Below, piece by piece: positions 54,485 through 63,388 of a stretch of 64,000 nucleotides of DNA; positions within the stretch are counted from its first letter, which is position 1, and each line of letters opens with the position of its first letter. Origin of the DNA: JAGVPT01 sp963717445 (lineage in GTDB: Bacteria; Bacteroidota; Ignavibacteria; UBA10030; UBA8401); the NCBI GenBank assembly GCA_963717445.1, contig OY970334.1, forward strand, positions 1,426,001 to 1,490,000, given 5' to 3'. Under the pieces are notes generated by a model. That model was not told the DNA's origin and searched no databases. It worked only from the letters and a program-made list of their open reading frames with translations. The position numbers and the translations under genes were made by a program.

Positions 54485-55558
54485 TCAATTTCGCGATTCT
54501 TTCGGCTTGGGAATGCCTTTGGTGTGGCAATCAACGCACCGCATCGAATGAATGTTGTGGGGACTCTTGCTGTCCGCGAACGTTGTGTTCATCTTTGTCA
54601 CATCAAGTCGACAGTTCGAGATGGCAGGATGACAATTCTTGCAGCTCTCTTTTGAATCGTTACTATGATGGTCGTGGCAAGCGAGGCAGCTTATCCCTTC
54701 GTGAATACCGCGGGGAGTCCGATCGTCGCTTGTTCCCGCTTGGTGAAACGCATTCGGCGAGTGGCACTGAACGCACATGCGTTGAAGAGGATCGTCCGAT
54801 AGCTCGATTTTCCGGCTGCCATCCCAAATTGTGGGAAACGGTAAATCGGCGACTTCGACATGACTCTTTTCGTACCGGTAATAGAACAGCGCTTTAGGAA
54901 GATCGACCATTCTCTCATAAAAAATCTTCTTCGGGTCGGAAGTATTCGCGGGTATTGCAGGAAGACCTTCGCGATGGACTTCGTGACAGGTAAAACAAGG
55001 AATCACAGGTTGAGTCGACTTATCCGGGTTGTTCAGCATCCACGGACCTTTCACGCTCAGAGGCTTCACTAAATCCTGGATCGTCCCTGCGTAGAACATT
55101 CCATGACAGCGGAGACAATCGGCATTGAGTTGTTCGGTGGAATTGTGCTTCTCGTTAAGGAATATCGCTGCGTACGTTGCCGAATGTCCCCCCGAAGTCC
55201 ACTTGGCATATTCTTCACCGTGACATCGTTTGCAGTTGTCAATCATCTCTAAATACTGCGCTTCATCAAGCTTGATATCTCCGCTTTCTCCTTCGGTGAA
55301 ATGATGGACGAACATCATCCCCTTTTCTTTCAGGCTGTGAAAACCATTGCTTAACGCGGTGCCATGACATTCCCTGCAATGCAGGGCGCGATGTCCGCTC
55401 TGCGCCCACATGTTGGATGAACTTTCTATTTCATGACAGCTTGCGCAGGTCGTTTGTGGGGAAGCCGTGTCCCAATAATATGAGAATCCTCCGAATGCGA
55501 CGAGGAGAAAAAACACAATTGCGGATAAGGTGATCAACAACGTATTGGACTTTTTCAC
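54485..55558 (-). CDS. Nine-heme membrane-anchored cytochrome c
   Basis: 357 residues. The GTG start at 55556-55558 is followed by an uncleaved membrane anchor (8-27). C-x-x-C-H heme sites are at about residues 38, 61, 109, 148, 188, 262, 291, 306 and 341, nine in all, with extra His residues as distal ligands. The N-terminal part resembles NapC/NrfH-like quinol-linked cytochromes; the rest is a multiheme electron wire. It is the third gene of an operon with the GMC oxidoreductase and the subunit 3 protein, so it should accept electrons from the flavoprotein in the periplasm. Confidence 0.9.
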   Translation of the reverse strand: MKKSNTLLITLSAIVFFLLVAFGGFSYYWDTASPQTTCASCHEIESSSNMWAQSGHRALHCRECHGTALSNGFHSLKEKGMMFVHHFTEGESGDIKLDEAQYLEMIDNCKRCHGEEYAKWTSGGHSATYAAIFLNEKHNSTEQLNADCLRCHGMFYAGTIQDLVKPLSVKGPWMLNNPDKSTQPVIPCFTCHEVHREGLPAIPANTSDPKKIFYERMVDLPKALFYYRYEKSHVEVADLPFPTIWDGSRKIELSDDPLQRMCVQCHSPNAFHQAGTSDDRTPRGIHEGISCLACHDHHSNDSKESCKNCHPAISNCRLDVTKMNTTFADSKSPHNIHSMRCVDCHTKGIPKPKESRN

Positions 55559-55597
55559 TGATAGCCTGAGCTGATGAAGCAGTTGTTACCGCAGGAC

Positions 55598-57253
55598 TTA
55601 CGTGAAGCGATTTCCTTTTTGCCATTCGCTGGCGATATGCCCTCCTACCCAATATCCGAGAGCCATGATTGTGAGCGCTGGGTTAAAGCCTCCATTATTG
55701 ACATGAAGGCTTGCATCCGCCACGAAGAGATTCGGAGTATCGTGCACGCGCCCGTACTTGTCGGTAACGGAAGTTTGCGGGTCGTTCCCCATGCGGCAGG
55801 TGCCGGCTTGATGCTGGCCGCCGCTCAGGCCAACGCCCCCGGCCGACCTCCAGGTCTGAAATGCCCCGGCTTCTTTCAAGATCATTTCCGCTTTACGCGA
55901 AAGAAAATCACATCCTTCTACATCTTTCGGATGACGGTGGCCTGAAAGCCGCACAACTCGAATTCCCCAATCATCTTTCACCACAGGATCGACTTGCACG
56001 CGCGAATCAAAGAACGGCATCTCCTGGATGGGACCGACAACCTGGGAATTCCGTCTGAAATATTTGCGCTGAAATTCTTTGTGCGCTTTGCCCCACGTAG
56101 GAGACCCCGGGGGACGGATGCCTGTGAACAGGTACGGCAGTCTGACAAACTCGTTGGCGAGAATGCCACCGCCGACAATTCCCGGGTTGTGGTGGCTGAA
56201 GTCGCTTATCGCAATCGACGCACCCGGACCAACGTCGTCGAAAATATCTTCTTCAAATAGACCGAATGCGCCGGTGTATGCGTGTCCCTGAAGATTTCGG
56301 CCGACCCAATCATACCGATTGCCGACTCCGTTTGGAAACTGTTTCGATTTTGAATTCAGGAGCAGCCTGGGCGTTTCCGTCGCGGAAGCGGAGATAACGA
56401 TAATATCCGCTGTCTGCACTTGCTTGGTATCATCTTGGTCGAAATAGACCACGCCCGAAATTTTTCCCTGCTCATCGATAAGCAATTCAATTACGACACA
56501 ATTGGTCCGTAATTCGCAGTTGCCGGTTGAGATTGCTGTCGGAATAACCGTATTGTGCGTTCCGGATTTTGCGTTGAGCGGGCATCCAAAGCCGCAGCAC
56601 GACCGCCTCCGCACACACGCCGGACGGCCGTTGTATTCGACGGAGTTCCTCAACATTGGAATGGGAAAAGGATGGAGCCCGATGCGATGCATTGTCGACT
56701 CGAGCATCTTCGCCTCTTTGTTGTAGGCAAACGGAATCATCGGATAGGGCTTTTTTCTGGGAGCCGCAAACGGATTCAACGAAGCATCGCCCGCAACTCC
56801 AATTTCCCATTCAGCTTTTTCATAACATGGTTCCAGATCATCGTACGAGATTGGCCAGTCTTCGAGCGTCGATCCTTCAACATGGCCGTACGTTGTTTTC
56901 ATCCGAAAATCTTCACGCATAAACCGCCACGCCATAGCACCATAGCTCGCCGTGCCCGATCCGACACACGCAGCCACGTTATTGTACGCACCATCGCTGG
57001 CTACCACAACCTCCGAGGAACCGTCATCGTTTACAACAACTCTCCGGTACCTGTCATCATCCGGGCCATAGGCGTTTCCCAGAACAGTCGTACGTTGTGA
57101 AAAGAGTTCGTCACTGTCGTGAGCGTCGAAGGATACCCAATCCCCTCGCTCAAAAAGGACGACCGACAGCCCTGCCACACTTAATTCCTTGGCAACAACT
57201 CCGCCCCCGGCGCCTGCACCGACAATGATGGCATTGACGTGTTTATTGTTCAT
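55598..57253 (-). CDS. GMC-family oxidoreductase, gluconate 2-dehydrogenase flavoprotein-like
   Basis: 551 residues. The FAD-binding G-A-G-A-G-G-G-V motif is near residue 11 with E-R-G-D at the end of strand 2. The C-terminal GMC block contains Q-H-Q-A-G-T-C-R-M-G, including the active-site His, and N-G-G-F-N-P-A-L-T-I-M-A-L. It oxidises a sugar, sugar acid or alcohol and passes electrons to a cytochrome. It has no own signal; family members are exported with the Tat-borne small subunit, whose gene ends 3 bases upstream. Confidence 0.9.
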   Translation of the reverse strand: MNNKHVNAIIVGAGAGGGVVAKELSVAGLSVVLFERGDWVSFDAHDSDELFSQRTTVLGNAYGPDDDRYRRVVVNDDGSSEVVVASDGAYNNVAACVGSGTASYGAMAWRFMREDFRMKTTYGHVEGSTLEDWPISYDDLEPCYEKAEWEIGVAGDASLNPFAAPRKKPYPMIPFAYNKEAKMLESTMHRIGLHPFPIPMLRNSVEYNGRPACVRRRSCCGFGCPLNAKSGTHNTVIPTAISTGNCELRTNCVVIELLIDEQGKISGVVYFDQDDTKQVQTADIIVISASATETPRLLLNSKSKQFPNGVGNRYDWVGRNLQGHAYTGAFGLFEEDIFDDVGPGASIAISDFSHHNPGIVGGGILANEFVRLPYLFTGIRPPGSPTWGKAHKEFQRKYFRRNSQVVGPIQEMPFFDSRVQVDPVVKDDWGIRVVRLSGHRHPKDVEGCDFLSRKAEMILKEAGAFQTWRSAGGVGLSGGQHQAGTCRMGNDPQTSVTDKYGRVHDTPNLFVADASLHVNNGGFNPALTIMALGYWVGGHIASEWQKGNRFT

Positions 57254-57256
57254 TCG

Positions 57257-57814
57257 CTACGACCCATAACGATTTTGTCCAATCACCTGAAATTCATCGA
57301 GCCCGATCATTTTGTAGCTGACAAAATTTTTGTTCCCGCCATGACGCGGACTTCCATAATACCCCTGCAATGAATGGCTTCGCAATAATTCGAAGAACTT
57401 AACGCCAAAGCCGTTTTTCCATGGACCATCATTAAGGCGCCCGGATTCCATGTCCGTAAGAAAAGATGTTTGTTGTTCCCAAGGCAATGCTTCGAATTTT
57501 TCATTGTATTTCTCAAGACAGTTGCGCGTTATTGCAGCAAGGCCTTTACGATAATCTCCCTGGAAACGGCGGTATGGCCCTTCGAGCTGTTTCCGAATGA
57601 AATTCACAACCCCGGCATCCCGGCCGCCGGACCACTCGTCAGTCGGAATAATCTGCTCTACAATTGCATTCAACAGGCTTTCTTCATCATCGGAGAGAAC
57701 TTTTTTATCGGCGCGACGGGGAGTCAGGCATCCTGAAACAAAGCTTAGACCTGCGGCAATAATGCCGGCAAGTTTTATGAACTCACGGCGTGTAAGTTTC
57801 GAGATGCTGTTCAT
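57257..57814 (-). CDS. Gluconate 2-dehydrogenase subunit 3-like, Tat-exported
   Basis: 185 residues. A twin-arginine signal T-R-R-E-F-I-K-L-A-G (8-17) leads to a hydrophobic stretch and a possible lipobox F-V-S-G-C near 29. The mature helical domain with E-S-L-L-N-A-I-V-E-Q-I-I-P-T matches the DUF/gluconate 2-dehydrogenase subunit 3 family. It is the first gene of the operon and probably carries the folded GMC subunit across the membrane as a complex and docks it to the cytochrome. Confidence 0.88.
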   Translation of the reverse strand: MNSISKLTRREFIKLAGIIAAGLSFVSGCLTPRRADKKVLSDDEESLLNAIVEQIIPTDEWSGGRDAGVVNFIRKQLEGPYRRFQGDYRKGLAAITRNCLEKYNEKFEALPWEQQTSFLTDMESGRLNDGPWKNGFGVKFFELLRSHSLQGYYGSPRHGGNKNFVSYKMIGLDEFQVIGQNRYGS

Positions 57815-58028
57815 TTGTCTGTTATTGTTTTACAGAACATCGAACAAAGGTGGATTCTCATTCTTCCGGAGAGCCTTGAAAGAGGAAATTTTGCAGTCTG
57901 AGAAGCGGAATCGTAAATACATTAGCGGTCATTCTCGGATGCCGGCTCTTGTGTGCGGAAAACTTACGACTTCGAAGGACAAATGTCAAGCGGGAAAAAG
58001 CGATGATACGTTTTAGAATTTTGGAGTT

Positions 58029-58485
58029 GACGTTACTTTCTTTCCAAGAAAGTAACCAAAGAAATCTCTCGTCCGAAGGACCCCTTTGGGGAAATCGTAA
58101 CACACGGATTCAATCCCAGCCGCACGTGCCTTGAATTTCGGCGCGTAGAGAGTACTGAATAGTATAGCATTGTGCTTGAGCACCGAAATTGAAACCCTTC
58201 GATTGAATCCTACCAACCCGCGCACCTGACGATTTCGACCTTGTTGCAAAAGCTATTTGCGCAGAATCCTCGGAATCGGCGGCCACGTACGGAGAAGCGA
58301 TGCGTGCGTTGAGAAAACGGCAGGCAAGCAGGAAGGGCATGTGCGAACCGTTTTCTCAGGCTCGTGCGTTGGGAGGCATCGCGTGGGTTCCGATTCCGAG
58401 AAGCTCTTCCCGCTTTCCAAAAATATGAAAGGCGGGATCCCGTACGGCGGGACTTTGCTTCTTTCTCTGGCAGCAGAGAAAGAAG
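58029..58485. repeat. ~0.46-kb hairpin-ended repeat, right copy (inverted)
   Basis: Reverse complement of 48854-49360. It starts with the palindromic CTTTCTTTCCAAGAAAG region and ends with CTTCTTTCTCTGG and its complement (58458-58485). It fills most of the 58-59 kb gap after the dehydrogenase operon (57815-58693), which otherwise holds a hairpin before the next gene and no coding frame. Confidence 0.8.
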
Positions 58486-58636
58486 TATAGGTCAATCATG
58501 AGCTGTCATCGAAATTGAGACCCTTCCCTCTCCGTCTATCTTGACATTACAATCAAATCGGTGTACCTTTGCATAGAGAATTACAACCAATCTAACGGGG
58601 AAAACAATGGTGCGGTTGGGCTGAGAATATAAAAAG

Positions 58637-58671
58637 ACCTCTTTCTTTCCGATGATCGGAAAGAAAGAGGT
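58637..58671. repeat. Perfect 17-base-stem hairpin in the 5' leader of a T9SS gene
   Basis: 58637-58653 pairs perfectly with 58655-58671 around one central base, so the loop opens to at least 3. It ends 14 bases before the GGAGGG ribosome-binding site and could act as an attenuator or RNA-stability element. Only a weak T-rich stretch follows. Confidence 0.65.
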
Positions 58672-58693
58672 TATATTATTTATGGAGGGATCA

Positions 58694-59578
58694 ATGAAGA
58701 CAAAGATTTTGTACCTATTATTATCTTGTTTAGCAATTTCAAGTCTAGCATTTGCTCAAGTGACGATTAGCGGTGATACGAGTTATATCTCAGGTTCCAC
58801 ATTTGCAGGTGTTGGATATGTGGGAGAGCTGGATAGCACAATCAGTAGTGACACTACCTCCTCGGGTGCGAGAAAAGATCCCAATAGGGTTTACGCGCTC
58901 TACGAGGGGCAGGTCTATTACCAATTAACGCCGATCTACTACAACAATCCGACTGGCACATTGACAATAGTCGGTGTCCCCGATCCTAAAAACCCATCGG
59001 CAAAAGCAAAACCGATCATTATAATAGTACCATCAGCCGGAGCTGTTCCGTCCAATAAGGTCTATGGCAGTATTAAAATTGTAAATGTCTATTGGCAGGT
59101 CATGGAGTGGACTGGAAATATTCAGTCTGAGCTCTTCTATTGCGGCACAGCGAACAAATTACCACAATCGTTGACTATCGATAATTGCTTATTTGAATTT
59201 TGCAACCTCGATCTTTTCGATTGCACCAATGAATCAGGTGCCATCGGCGGCTGGCCGTATGGCGCAAAGTTCTTTATCACCAATTCCTATTTCCGGAACA
59301 TGTTCGAACCAAGTCAGTGGTGGAGTTCAAGAATCTTCCAATGCAAGCATCCGATCGATACGTTGTGGGTTGAAAACTGCACCGTGACGACGGCAGGTCT
59401 CACATTTCTGCAGCAAAACGAACTTACCGACTTCACATATTTCAACCATAACACCATCATCAACAACAAGAAATACTGGCTCTTATCTCCCTATCACCGC
59501 AATTTCTTTGTCACAAATAATATTTTTGTCAACCAGAACTGGGTTGGCGAAGATACCAATGTAACGAACAGCGGTTAG
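58694..59578 (+). CDS. N-terminal part of an amber-interrupted secreted protein
   Basis: 294 residues from ATG 58694 with ribosome-binding site GGAGGG. The signal peptide ends A-F-A-Q. The body shows N-x-x-F repeats (S-Y-F-R-N-M-F, V-E-N-C-T-V, N-H-N-T-I-I-N) like a right-handed parallel beta-helix. An in-frame TAG at 59576-59578 ends it; the same frame stays open downstream to the T9SS domain. The region reads AT-richer than its neighbours by eye. Confidence 0.75.
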   Translation: MKTKILYLLLSCLAISSLAFAQVTISGDTSYISGSTFAGVGYVGELDSTISSDTTSSGARKDPNRVYALYEGQVYYQLTPIYYNNPTGTLTIVGVPDPKNPSAKAKPIIIIVPSAGAVPSNKVYGSIKIVNVYWQVMEWTGNIQSELFYCGTANKLPQSLTIDNCLFEFCNLDLFDCTNESGAIGGWPYGAKFFITNSYFRNMFEPSQWWSSRIFQCKHPIDTLWVENCTVTTAGLTFLQQNELTDFTYFNHNTIINNKKYWLLSPYHRNFFVTNNIFVNQNWVGEDTNVTNSG

Positions 59579-60682
59579 GATCCTGATAAATTTTACCAAA
59601 GCACAATTATTATTGACTCCATTAATGACGGTCATGGAGTGGTAGTGCAGCCAGAATATTCAGTCGGTGATACATCCTATTCATCTGCACTGGCGCTCAA
59701 CAGATTGCAGGTCTATATATCGAACAACATAAACTATTACGACTCGCTGCTGATTAACGGATACTATAAAAACTCTACATACATATTAGCCGACACTGGT
59801 AGCCCACCAGTTGCCTATGGCTGGATACCATCATATTTAGGTTGGTTTTATCCGAGCCCGCAAAAAGTGGAAAATATACCAGGCGAGTGGGAGAACGCTG
59901 GCACTCAGGCAATATTAGCTGCATATTCGCCGGATCATGGTGCTGGGATGATTGAAGAGCACACCACTACACCCTCGACAAGTCCCATTTCGTACGGCAT
60001 GACTTCAGCGGTTGTGACGGCAATGGCGCAATGGAATCAACACCAGTATAACGATCCACGGTTCTCCACTCCAACACCTGCACTTACTACCACCGCGTAC
60101 ATCTACGGCGATTACAACCCGCAAACACTCCCCGGTATTGCCGGCGGTGCGAAGACAGACGGAATAACCAACACAACGACGCTAGGCCCCAATGATCAGG
60201 TTGGGATTTCAAAGTTCACCGATCTCACGGAGAATTTTGGTCAGACCTCAGTTATATCTACGATTGATGGATTTCCCGTAGGTTCTTTGATCTGGGATGA
60301 TACACAAAATGCTGCGTATGCTGCGGCTCATGCAAGCGAGTTGGCAAAAGTTTTAGAAGCTTATTATGAGGGGTTTTCTGGTCCATCAATTGTTAAACCA
60401 GAACCTGTCGTTGCTACGGTTTTTAACCTTGCACAGAATTACCCCGATCCTTTCAACCCGTCGACGACGATTCAGTTCACAGTACCATACAATGGCCGAG
60501 CAATACTGAAAGTATTCAATGTGCTCGGACAAGAAGTCGCGACATTATTTGATGGTGAAGCTGTAGCGGGAACGAACCATCAAGTGCAATTCAATGCATC
60601 GAATCTTGCAAGTGGAATATACTTTTATCGTCTGGAATTCGGCGGGAAGATGCAGGTGAAGAAGATGCTATTGTTGAAATAG
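59579..60682 (+). CDS. C-terminal part of the amber-interrupted protein with T9SS sorting domain
   Basis: Continuing in the same frame from the codon after TAG to TAG at 60680-60682: 367 residues. It completes the beta-helix-like domain and ends in a T9SS type A domain (N-Y-P-D-P-F-N-P-S-T-T ... K-K-M-L-L-L-K). Without the stop the full protein would be 662 residues. As it stands, the first part would lack its sorting signal and could not be exported by T9SS. Confidence 0.8.
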   Translation, partial: DPDKFYQSTIIIDSINDGHGVVVQPEYSVGDTSYSSALALNRLQVYISNNINYYDSLLINGYYKNSTYILADTGSPPVAYGWIPSYLGWFYPSPQKVENIPGEWENAGTQAILAAYSPDHGAGMIEEHTTTPSTSPISYGMTSAVVTAMAQWNQHQYNDPRFSTPTPALTTTAYIYGDYNPQTLPGIAGGAKTDGITNTTTLGPNDQVGISKFTDLTENFGQTSVISTIDGFPVGSLIWDDTQNAAYAAAHASELAKVLEAYYEGFSGPSIVKPEPVVATVFNLAQNYPDPFNPSTTIQFTVPYNGRAILKVFNVLGQEVATLFDGEAVAGTNHQVQFNASNLASGIYFYRLEFGGKMQVKKMLLLK

Positions 60683-60899
60683 ACGTAGGCACAAAGTACG
60701 TATCGGGGCGGTTGATCGTTCAGCATCTTGAATAGCTCTTTTGCCGTTTATGTATCTTTAAATCCCTCATCGGGTTCCCTCCCGTAGGCCAATCCCTCCC
60801 TCCCATAAAATTTTATCCTTGTGCTGTAGCTTTTTTTAATCAAGCCATAAAATTTTATTTTTTTTACTGTATTGATTGTTGAGAGATCATGTCGTACTT

Positions 60900-61004
60900 G
60901 CTCAATTTGTCATTCTCGCGAAAGCGAGAATCCAGTGTTTCGTTTTTTATTGTAGAATGCATGCCCACTTCCATGGGCATGACATATTTTTTCTCAAATT
61001 GAGC
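60900..61004. repeat. ~105-bp inverted-repeat element
   Basis: The outer ends GCTCAATTT and AAATTGAGC (60900-60908, 60996-61004) enclose TGTCATTCT ... GGCATGACA, related to the element at 44467. The rest of the 428-base gap 60683-61110 is AT-rich, includes two CCATAAAATTTTAT copies (60799 and 60845 region), and holds no gene. Confidence 0.65.
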
Positions 61005-61110
61005 CAGCACCGATCAAGTGGCTTCAAGTTAATTCTTTTAACTTGACAATTTTTTCAGTGTCTAAAGGGAGAATATTTCCTATATTAGTAAGATATGACG
61101 GAGGAAGTTC

Positions 61111-63210
61111 ATGAGATCTACACCTATAATGCTCATTCTATGTTTGACCTTTATTGCCTTCAATCAGGCCGCCACCCAGACATGGGCAAAATTGAATGGG
61201 CCTTATACCGGATATCTCAGCGATATCGCGGTCTGTCCATCTAGCGTAAATATCGTTTTCACTGTCGGCGCCAGCGGTACATTCAAAAGCAGCGACGGGG
61301 GAGCCACTTGGCAAAAAGTAAGTACTAACAATTGTAATTTTATTGCGATCTCAACCTCAAATGCAAATAGCATCATTACAGACAAAGAGCGAAGCAGCGA
61401 CGGCGGAGTTACGTGGGATTCACTCCCAGCAACCACTTACGCGGAGCTGATGTTCGCTTATGGTTCCGACAGCGTAGTGTATTCGACGTCTCCTGGCCGC
61501 GACACTGTCATCAGGTCTACGGACTTTGGAACAACGTGGACGGCTATAGATGATTCGTCCCTATGGTATGGAGATTGCTTGGCATTGTTGGCGTCGGATT
61601 CATACAATGTAGTGTATGCTGTAACCTCGTACGGATATGTCAATCGCACGTACGACGGAGGGATCACCTGGAGTCGAATGATGTTCTCACATAATTCTCC
61701 CGATTCACTCGCTGCCTGTTTATCTCCTACGAACTCTCAAGCAATCACGATCATGACGAAAGATTCAATTTATAGGAGCACGAACGGAGCCACGTCATTT
61801 TCAAGCTTTAAAAATTCCATTTCCGGTAACCCTTCATCGTTGGTTCCTATTTGGACTGACTCTTCAACGTTTTACTTGTTTGATGGCACCTATGACAATG
61901 GCCATGTTTTTAAGACGACGAACTCGGGAAATTCCTGGACGGTCATGTACGGAAATTATTTAAACGGCAAGGTGCTTCGTAGCTCGCCGGACGGCTCGCT
62001 GTATTTAGCAACCGCTGTATCAGGTTTGTTGAAGAGTACGAATCAGGGCCAATATTGGAAATCGATTGGCCCCTTTACAGATGTCTCCAAAGGAATGATC
62101 CTATTAAGTGATACGTCGATGTACTCTTGGGATTATTACGCTGTCTACAAGACAACCGACGGCGGCAATACGTGGACCATCATTCACGGTTCTCCTGCCG
62201 AAGATAATTATGAATTTGCAATAAGCGCACAAAACACGAGCAAATTGTACGTTGCGATGAACGATTCACTTGCGTTGAGCGTTGATGGCGGAGCCAGTTG
62301 GAAGGGGGTCTCATTTTCAAACTTACCGTACGGAGTATTCGTCAGCCCGCTCAGCGATCAACTGATTCTTGTAGCAGGTTCAGAAGCAGTGATCGGATCC
62401 ACGGACGGCGGAACCAGTTGGTCTAATATCACGTTACCGTCGCACGCCTACGGCCTTCTTTGGTCCACGGTAGATCAAAATACTTTATTTAGTTATGCAC
62501 CAAATGCCGTGCATAAATCTACCAATGCAGGAGCATCATGGGGAACAGTTAATATCCCGATAGACACAAACGACTACATCGCTGATGCAAAGGCATCGAT
62601 AACGGGAATAGTATATCTGGGCGCAAACAGCGTTCTTAAATCGACCGATGATGGAACAACGTTTTCAAAAGTTTACGATTGGACGACGGCGGCAAATTAT
62701 TGGTCCGTATCAAACATCACCATCGATCCTACCAACGATCAGAAACTATTTTCGGCCTACTCAAACAGTCTTATTGGTTCAAGCGACGGGGGTGTTTCCT
62801 GGTTGAGTGTAACACCTGCTCTGCCAAGTGCCCCTAATTTCGTTTCGGTAAGTCCAAGCGGAAAAGTTTTTGTATCCGCCGCAGATGGAATTTATTATAC
62901 AAGCCCTCAGTTGACAGCGGTGCATGAAGCATCTTCTCTGATACCCTCGAAATTCGAGCTGGATCAAAACTTCCCGAACCCCTTCAATCCGACGACGACC
63001 ATCAACTATGCAATACCGACTCGTTCGCATGTTACGCTCATAGTCTTTAACACACTCGGGCAGAAAGTTGCTGAGCTGGTGAACGATCAGAAAAATGCCG
63101 GAACATATCATGTTGTGTTCAATGCCTCAATTCTTGCATCCGGCGTGTACTTCTATCGGATAGAAGCGGGACATTTTGTGGAGACAAAAAAACTGGTGTT
63201 GGTGAAGTAA
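61111..63210 (+). CDS. Secreted Asp-box (BNR/sortilin-like) repeat protein with T9SS sorting domain
   Basis: 699 residues from ATG 61111 with ribosome-binding site GGAGG. A signal peptide ends near A-A-T-Q-T. At least eight S-x-D-G-G-x-T/S-W Asp-boxes (for example S-S-D-G-G-A-T-W, T-T-D-G-G-N-T-W, S-V-D-G-G-A-S-W) indicate a beta-propeller of the VPS10/sortilin/Ycf48 type. A T9SS type A domain follows from about 618 (N-F-P-N-P-F-N-P-T-T). It is probably displayed on the surface. Propellers of this kind bind sugars or proteins, but the ligand is unknown and the sialidase catalytic residues cannot be confirmed. Confidence 0.88.
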   Translation: MRSTPIMLILCLTFIAFNQAATQTWAKLNGPYTGYLSDIAVCPSSVNIVFTVGASGTFKSSDGGATWQKVSTNNCNFIAISTSNANSIITDKERSSDGGVTWDSLPATTYAELMFAYGSDSVVYSTSPGRDTVIRSTDFGTTWTAIDDSSLWYGDCLALLASDSYNVVYAVTSYGYVNRTYDGGITWSRMMFSHNSPDSLAACLSPTNSQAITIMTKDSIYRSTNGATSFSSFKNSISGNPSSLVPIWTDSSTFYLFDGTYDNGHVFKTTNSGNSWTVMYGNYLNGKVLRSSPDGSLYLATAVSGLLKSTNQGQYWKSIGPFTDVSKGMILLSDTSMYSWDYYAVYKTTDGGNTWTIIHGSPAEDNYEFAISAQNTSKLYVAMNDSLALSVDGGASWKGVSFSNLPYGVFVSPLSDQLILVAGSEAVIGSTDGGTSWSNITLPSHAYGLLWSTVDQNTLFSYAPNAVHKSTNAGASWGTVNIPIDTNDYIADAKASITGIVYLGANSVLKSTDDGTTFSKVYDWTTAANYWSVSNITIDPTNDQKLFSAYSNSLIGSSDGGVSWLSVTPALPSAPNFVSVSPSGKVFVSAADGIYYTSPQLTAVHEASSLIPSKFELDQNFPNPFNPTTTINYAIPTRSHVTLIVFNTLGQKVAELVNDQKNAGTYHVVFNASILASGVYFYRIEAGHFVETKKLVLVK

Positions 63211-63228
63211 GTGTCCGAGACTCTACAG

Positions 63229-63340
63229 GAATGAACCATCAAGTGCAGTTTCACATTTCAAATCTTGCACGTGGAATATATTTCTCTCGCTTGGCATCGG
63301 CCCGCAGATGCAGGTGAAGAAGGTGCTATTGTTGAAGTGA
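63229..63340 (+). pseudogene. Relic of a T9SS sorting domain
   Basis: About 110 bases match the last ~35 codons of the gene ending at 60682: N-H-Q-V-Q-F, S-N-L-A-R-G-I-Y-F and, after a frameshift, M-Q-V-K-K-V-L-L-L-K. The upstream part of that gene is absent, so this is a leftover from duplication or recombination between sorting-domain genes. Confidence 0.75.
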
Positions 63341-63388
63341 TTTCCTAAATATGTAGCGGTCATATTCTTACTTACAAAGGGACATACC

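Noticed and set aside
59576..59578. TAG recoded as a sense codon throughout the genome
   Set aside because: TAG ends deoC, the first partial gene and the dehydrogenase subunit 3 gene at sensible places, so it works as a normal stop.
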